Part shown: positions 62,906 to 64,000 of the stretch, piece by piece
Numbering within the stretch: position 1 is the first letter of the stretch
How the letters are laid out: each line of letters starts with the position of its first letter
DNA from: Flagellimonas okinawensis
Lineage (GTDB): Bacteria > Bacteroidota > Bacteroidia > Flavobacteriales > Flavobacteriaceae
Length of the DNA: 64,000 bases
Assembly: GCF_029194005.1 (NCBI RefSeq)
Contig: NZ_JARFVA010000001.1
Span: 248,001 to 312,000 of the forward strand
Reading direction: 5' to 3'
The notes under the pieces: generated by a model
Told to the model about the DNA's origin: nothing
Databases searched by the model: none
The model's input: only the letters and a program-made list of their open reading frames with translations
Position numbers and translations under genes: made by a program

Positions 62906-63550
62906 ATGACTTTAGTAGGAAGAAAATTTCCAAACATTGAAGTAAACGCCATCGATGAAATGGGCGACACTTTCAAAATCAACATTTTAGAGAAAGCCAA
63001 AGCCGAAAACAAGAAAGTATTGTTGTTCTGGTACCCAAAAGATTTCACTTTTGTTTGCCCGACCGAGCTTTTTGCTTTTCAACAAAACCTAAGCGAATTT
63101 GAAAAGAGAAACACCATTGTTATTGGAGCGTCCTGCGATACTGCCGAAGTACATTTTGCATGGTTGAACACAGAAAAGGATAACGGAGGAATTGAAGGTG
63201 TAACCTACCCTATCGTTTCCGATAGCAATAGAAACTTGGCTACAGCTCTAGGCATCTTGGATATCATGAAGGAGGATTTCAATGAGGAAACCAACACTGT
63301 TATGGTGGAAGGGGACAATGTAACCTATAGAGCCACTTACCTAATCGATGAAGAGGGAACTGTATTCCACGAAAGCATCAACCACATGCCATTGGGAAGA
63401 AACGTAAAGGAGTTTTTACGTTTGGTAGATGCCTACACACACGTACAGGAAAAAGGAGAGGTTTGTCCAGCCAACTGGGAAGAAGGCAAAGAGGCCATGA
63501 GTGCTGACAGAGCTGGTGTATCCGATTATTTGGCTAACCACGTAAATTAA
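62906..63550 (+). CDS. 2-Cys peroxiredoxin (AhpC/TSA family)
   Basis: The 214-residue protein has the peroxidatic Cys51 in KDFTFVCPTELFAFQ and the resolving Cys187 in GEVCPANW, so it is a typical 2-Cys enzyme. It reduces hydrogen peroxide and organic peroxides in the cytoplasm. There is no AhpF gene here. A thioredoxin gene begins 7 bases after its stop, which is the likely electron donor. The promoter and an inverted repeat upstream point to regulated expression. Confidence 0.94.
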   Translation: MTLVGRKFPNIEVNAIDEMGDTFKINILEKAKAENKKVLLFWYPKDFTFVCPTELFAFQQNLSEFEKRNTIVIGASCDTAEVHFAWLNTEKDNGGIEGVTYPIVSDSNRNLATALGILDIMKEDFNEETNTVMVEGDNVTYRATYLIDEEGTVFHESINHMPLGRNVKEFLRLVDAYTHVQEKGEVCPANWEEGKEAMSADRAGVSDYLANHVN

Positions 63551-63556
63551 TTTGCC

Positions 63557-63871
63557 ATGGTTGTAGAATTGGATAAAGACAACTTAAGCGAAGTTATAGC
63601 GAACAACGATAATGTTGTGGTACAGTATAGCGCATCTTGGTGCGGTAACTGCAGAATCATGAAACCTAAGTTTAAAAAGGAAGCATCCTTGAACGAGAAC
63701 TTAAAGTTTGTAATGGTCGATGCTGAAAAATTCCCGGAATCCAGAAAATTGGCCAATGTGGACAATTTACCCACTTTTGCCACTTTTTCCAAAGGGGCTT
63801 TAAAAAATCAGGTGCAGACCAATAAATATGATGTTTTAAAAGACTTGATCAATGAAGTTGCCCATAATTAA
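63557..63871 (+). CDS. Thioredoxin family protein
   Basis: The 104-residue thioredoxin fold has its active site as ASWCGNCRIMKPKF (Cys29, Cys32), that is CGNC instead of the usual CGPC. The cis-Pro region DNLPTFATF is present. The changed dipeptide should shift redox potential and partner choice. It probably reduces the peroxiredoxin encoded just upstream. Its 3' end overlaps the start of the next small gene by 20 bases. Confidence 0.92.
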   Translation: MVVELDKDNLSEVIANNDNVVVQYSASWCGNCRIMKPKFKKEASLNENLKFVMVDAEKFPESRKLANVDNLPTFATFSKGALKNQVQTNKYDVLKDLINEVAHN

Positions 63872-64000
63872 ACAATTGGTCAATTTTGCCGAAGAGCATG
63901 ATGAAGACTATTTACAGGAAACAGCCGATACGCTAGAAAGTGTCTGCGAGGTTTCCAGTCTTAAGGATGAGGAACTGGATATGATCGGGGAGTTGATTTC
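63852..64000 (+). CDS. Small uncharacterised protein (3' partial)
   Basis: A frame beginning MKLPIIKQLVNFAEEHDEDY and still open at the window edge overlaps the end of the thioredoxin gene. The 49 visible codons encode an acidic helical protein with ETADTLESVCEVSSLKDEEL. I recall a small conserved Flavobacteriaceae family (DUF6952 in some annotations) with this start, next to thioredoxin genes. The tight overlap suggests translational coupling and a shared role in peroxide defence, which is an inference. Confidence 0.75.
   Translation, partial: MKLPIIKQLVNFAEEHDEDYLQETADTLESVCEVSSLKDEELDMIGELI

Overview
The window looks like an ordinary chromosomal stretch of a marine-type member of the Flavobacteriaceae (Bacteroidota), perhaps near Muricauda/Maribacter; the genus is a guess. 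The evidence is an AT-rich sequence, almost no Shine-Dalgarno motifs, many matches to the Bacteroidota -7 promoter element TAnnTTTG, a single-chain E1 alpha/beta 2-oxoacid dehydrogenase, coiled-coil OmpA lipoproteins, and gene families typical of the group. There is no rRNA, tRNA, insertion sequence, prophage or CRISPR array. The first gene is cut by the left edge and the last by the right edge.

Layout. 1-7.3 kb: tail of an M1-like peptidase with an outer-membrane barrel, fused 2-oxoacid dehydrogenase E1, DoxX, holA with a divergent HsdR_N-like nuclease-fold gene, and a family 2 glycosyltransferase. 7.4-25.9 kb: an OmpA lipoprotein, tsaC, a small lipoprotein, a membrane-anchored alpha/beta hydrolase, a UvrD/PcrA helicase, a DsrE-like protein, an M20 amidohydrolase, an FMN/Fe-S glutamate-synthase-like protein, a degenerate OmpA paralogue, an M1 peptidase/patatin pair, recG and a probable surface lipoprotein. 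26.2-40.1 kb: two convergent branched-chain amino acid operons. leuC-leuD-cimA-leuB runs rightward and ilvD-ilvB-ilvN-ilvC-ilvA runs leftward, with a gapN-type dehydrogenase and a REP-like inverted pair between them. 40.1-43.6 kb: an Nramp-related permease with pxpA-pxpB-pxpC (5-oxoprolinase). 43.8-57.6 kb: small uncharacterised genes, an M20 peptidase, an NTF2-like protein, YifB, a penicillin-acylase-family hydrolase, DsbD, tilS, pabB, an FMN reductase and a membrane acyltransferase. 57.7-64 kb: lpdA, an Lrp regulator divergent from a PLP-dependent sulfur amino acid lyase, nhaC, and a 2-Cys peroxiredoxin-thioredoxin-small protein operon.

The strongest non-coding signal is upstream of ilvD. 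It is a complete ribosome-mediated attenuator: an 18-codon leader peptide with seven Val/Ile codons in an eight-codon run, a perfect intrinsic terminator, and a competing antiterminator whose left arm overlaps the leader stop codon. The terminator also closes the upstream pxp operon.

Other points of interest: the leuA-like gene carries residues diagnostic of (R)-citramalate synthase, so the leu operon may also feed isoleucine synthesis; 7-nt-period repeat arrays occur in two leu operon junctions and near the Lrp gene; and the permease in the pxp operon lacks the Nramp metal-binding motifs. All calls rest on reading the sequence and on recalled family knowledge; no search was run.
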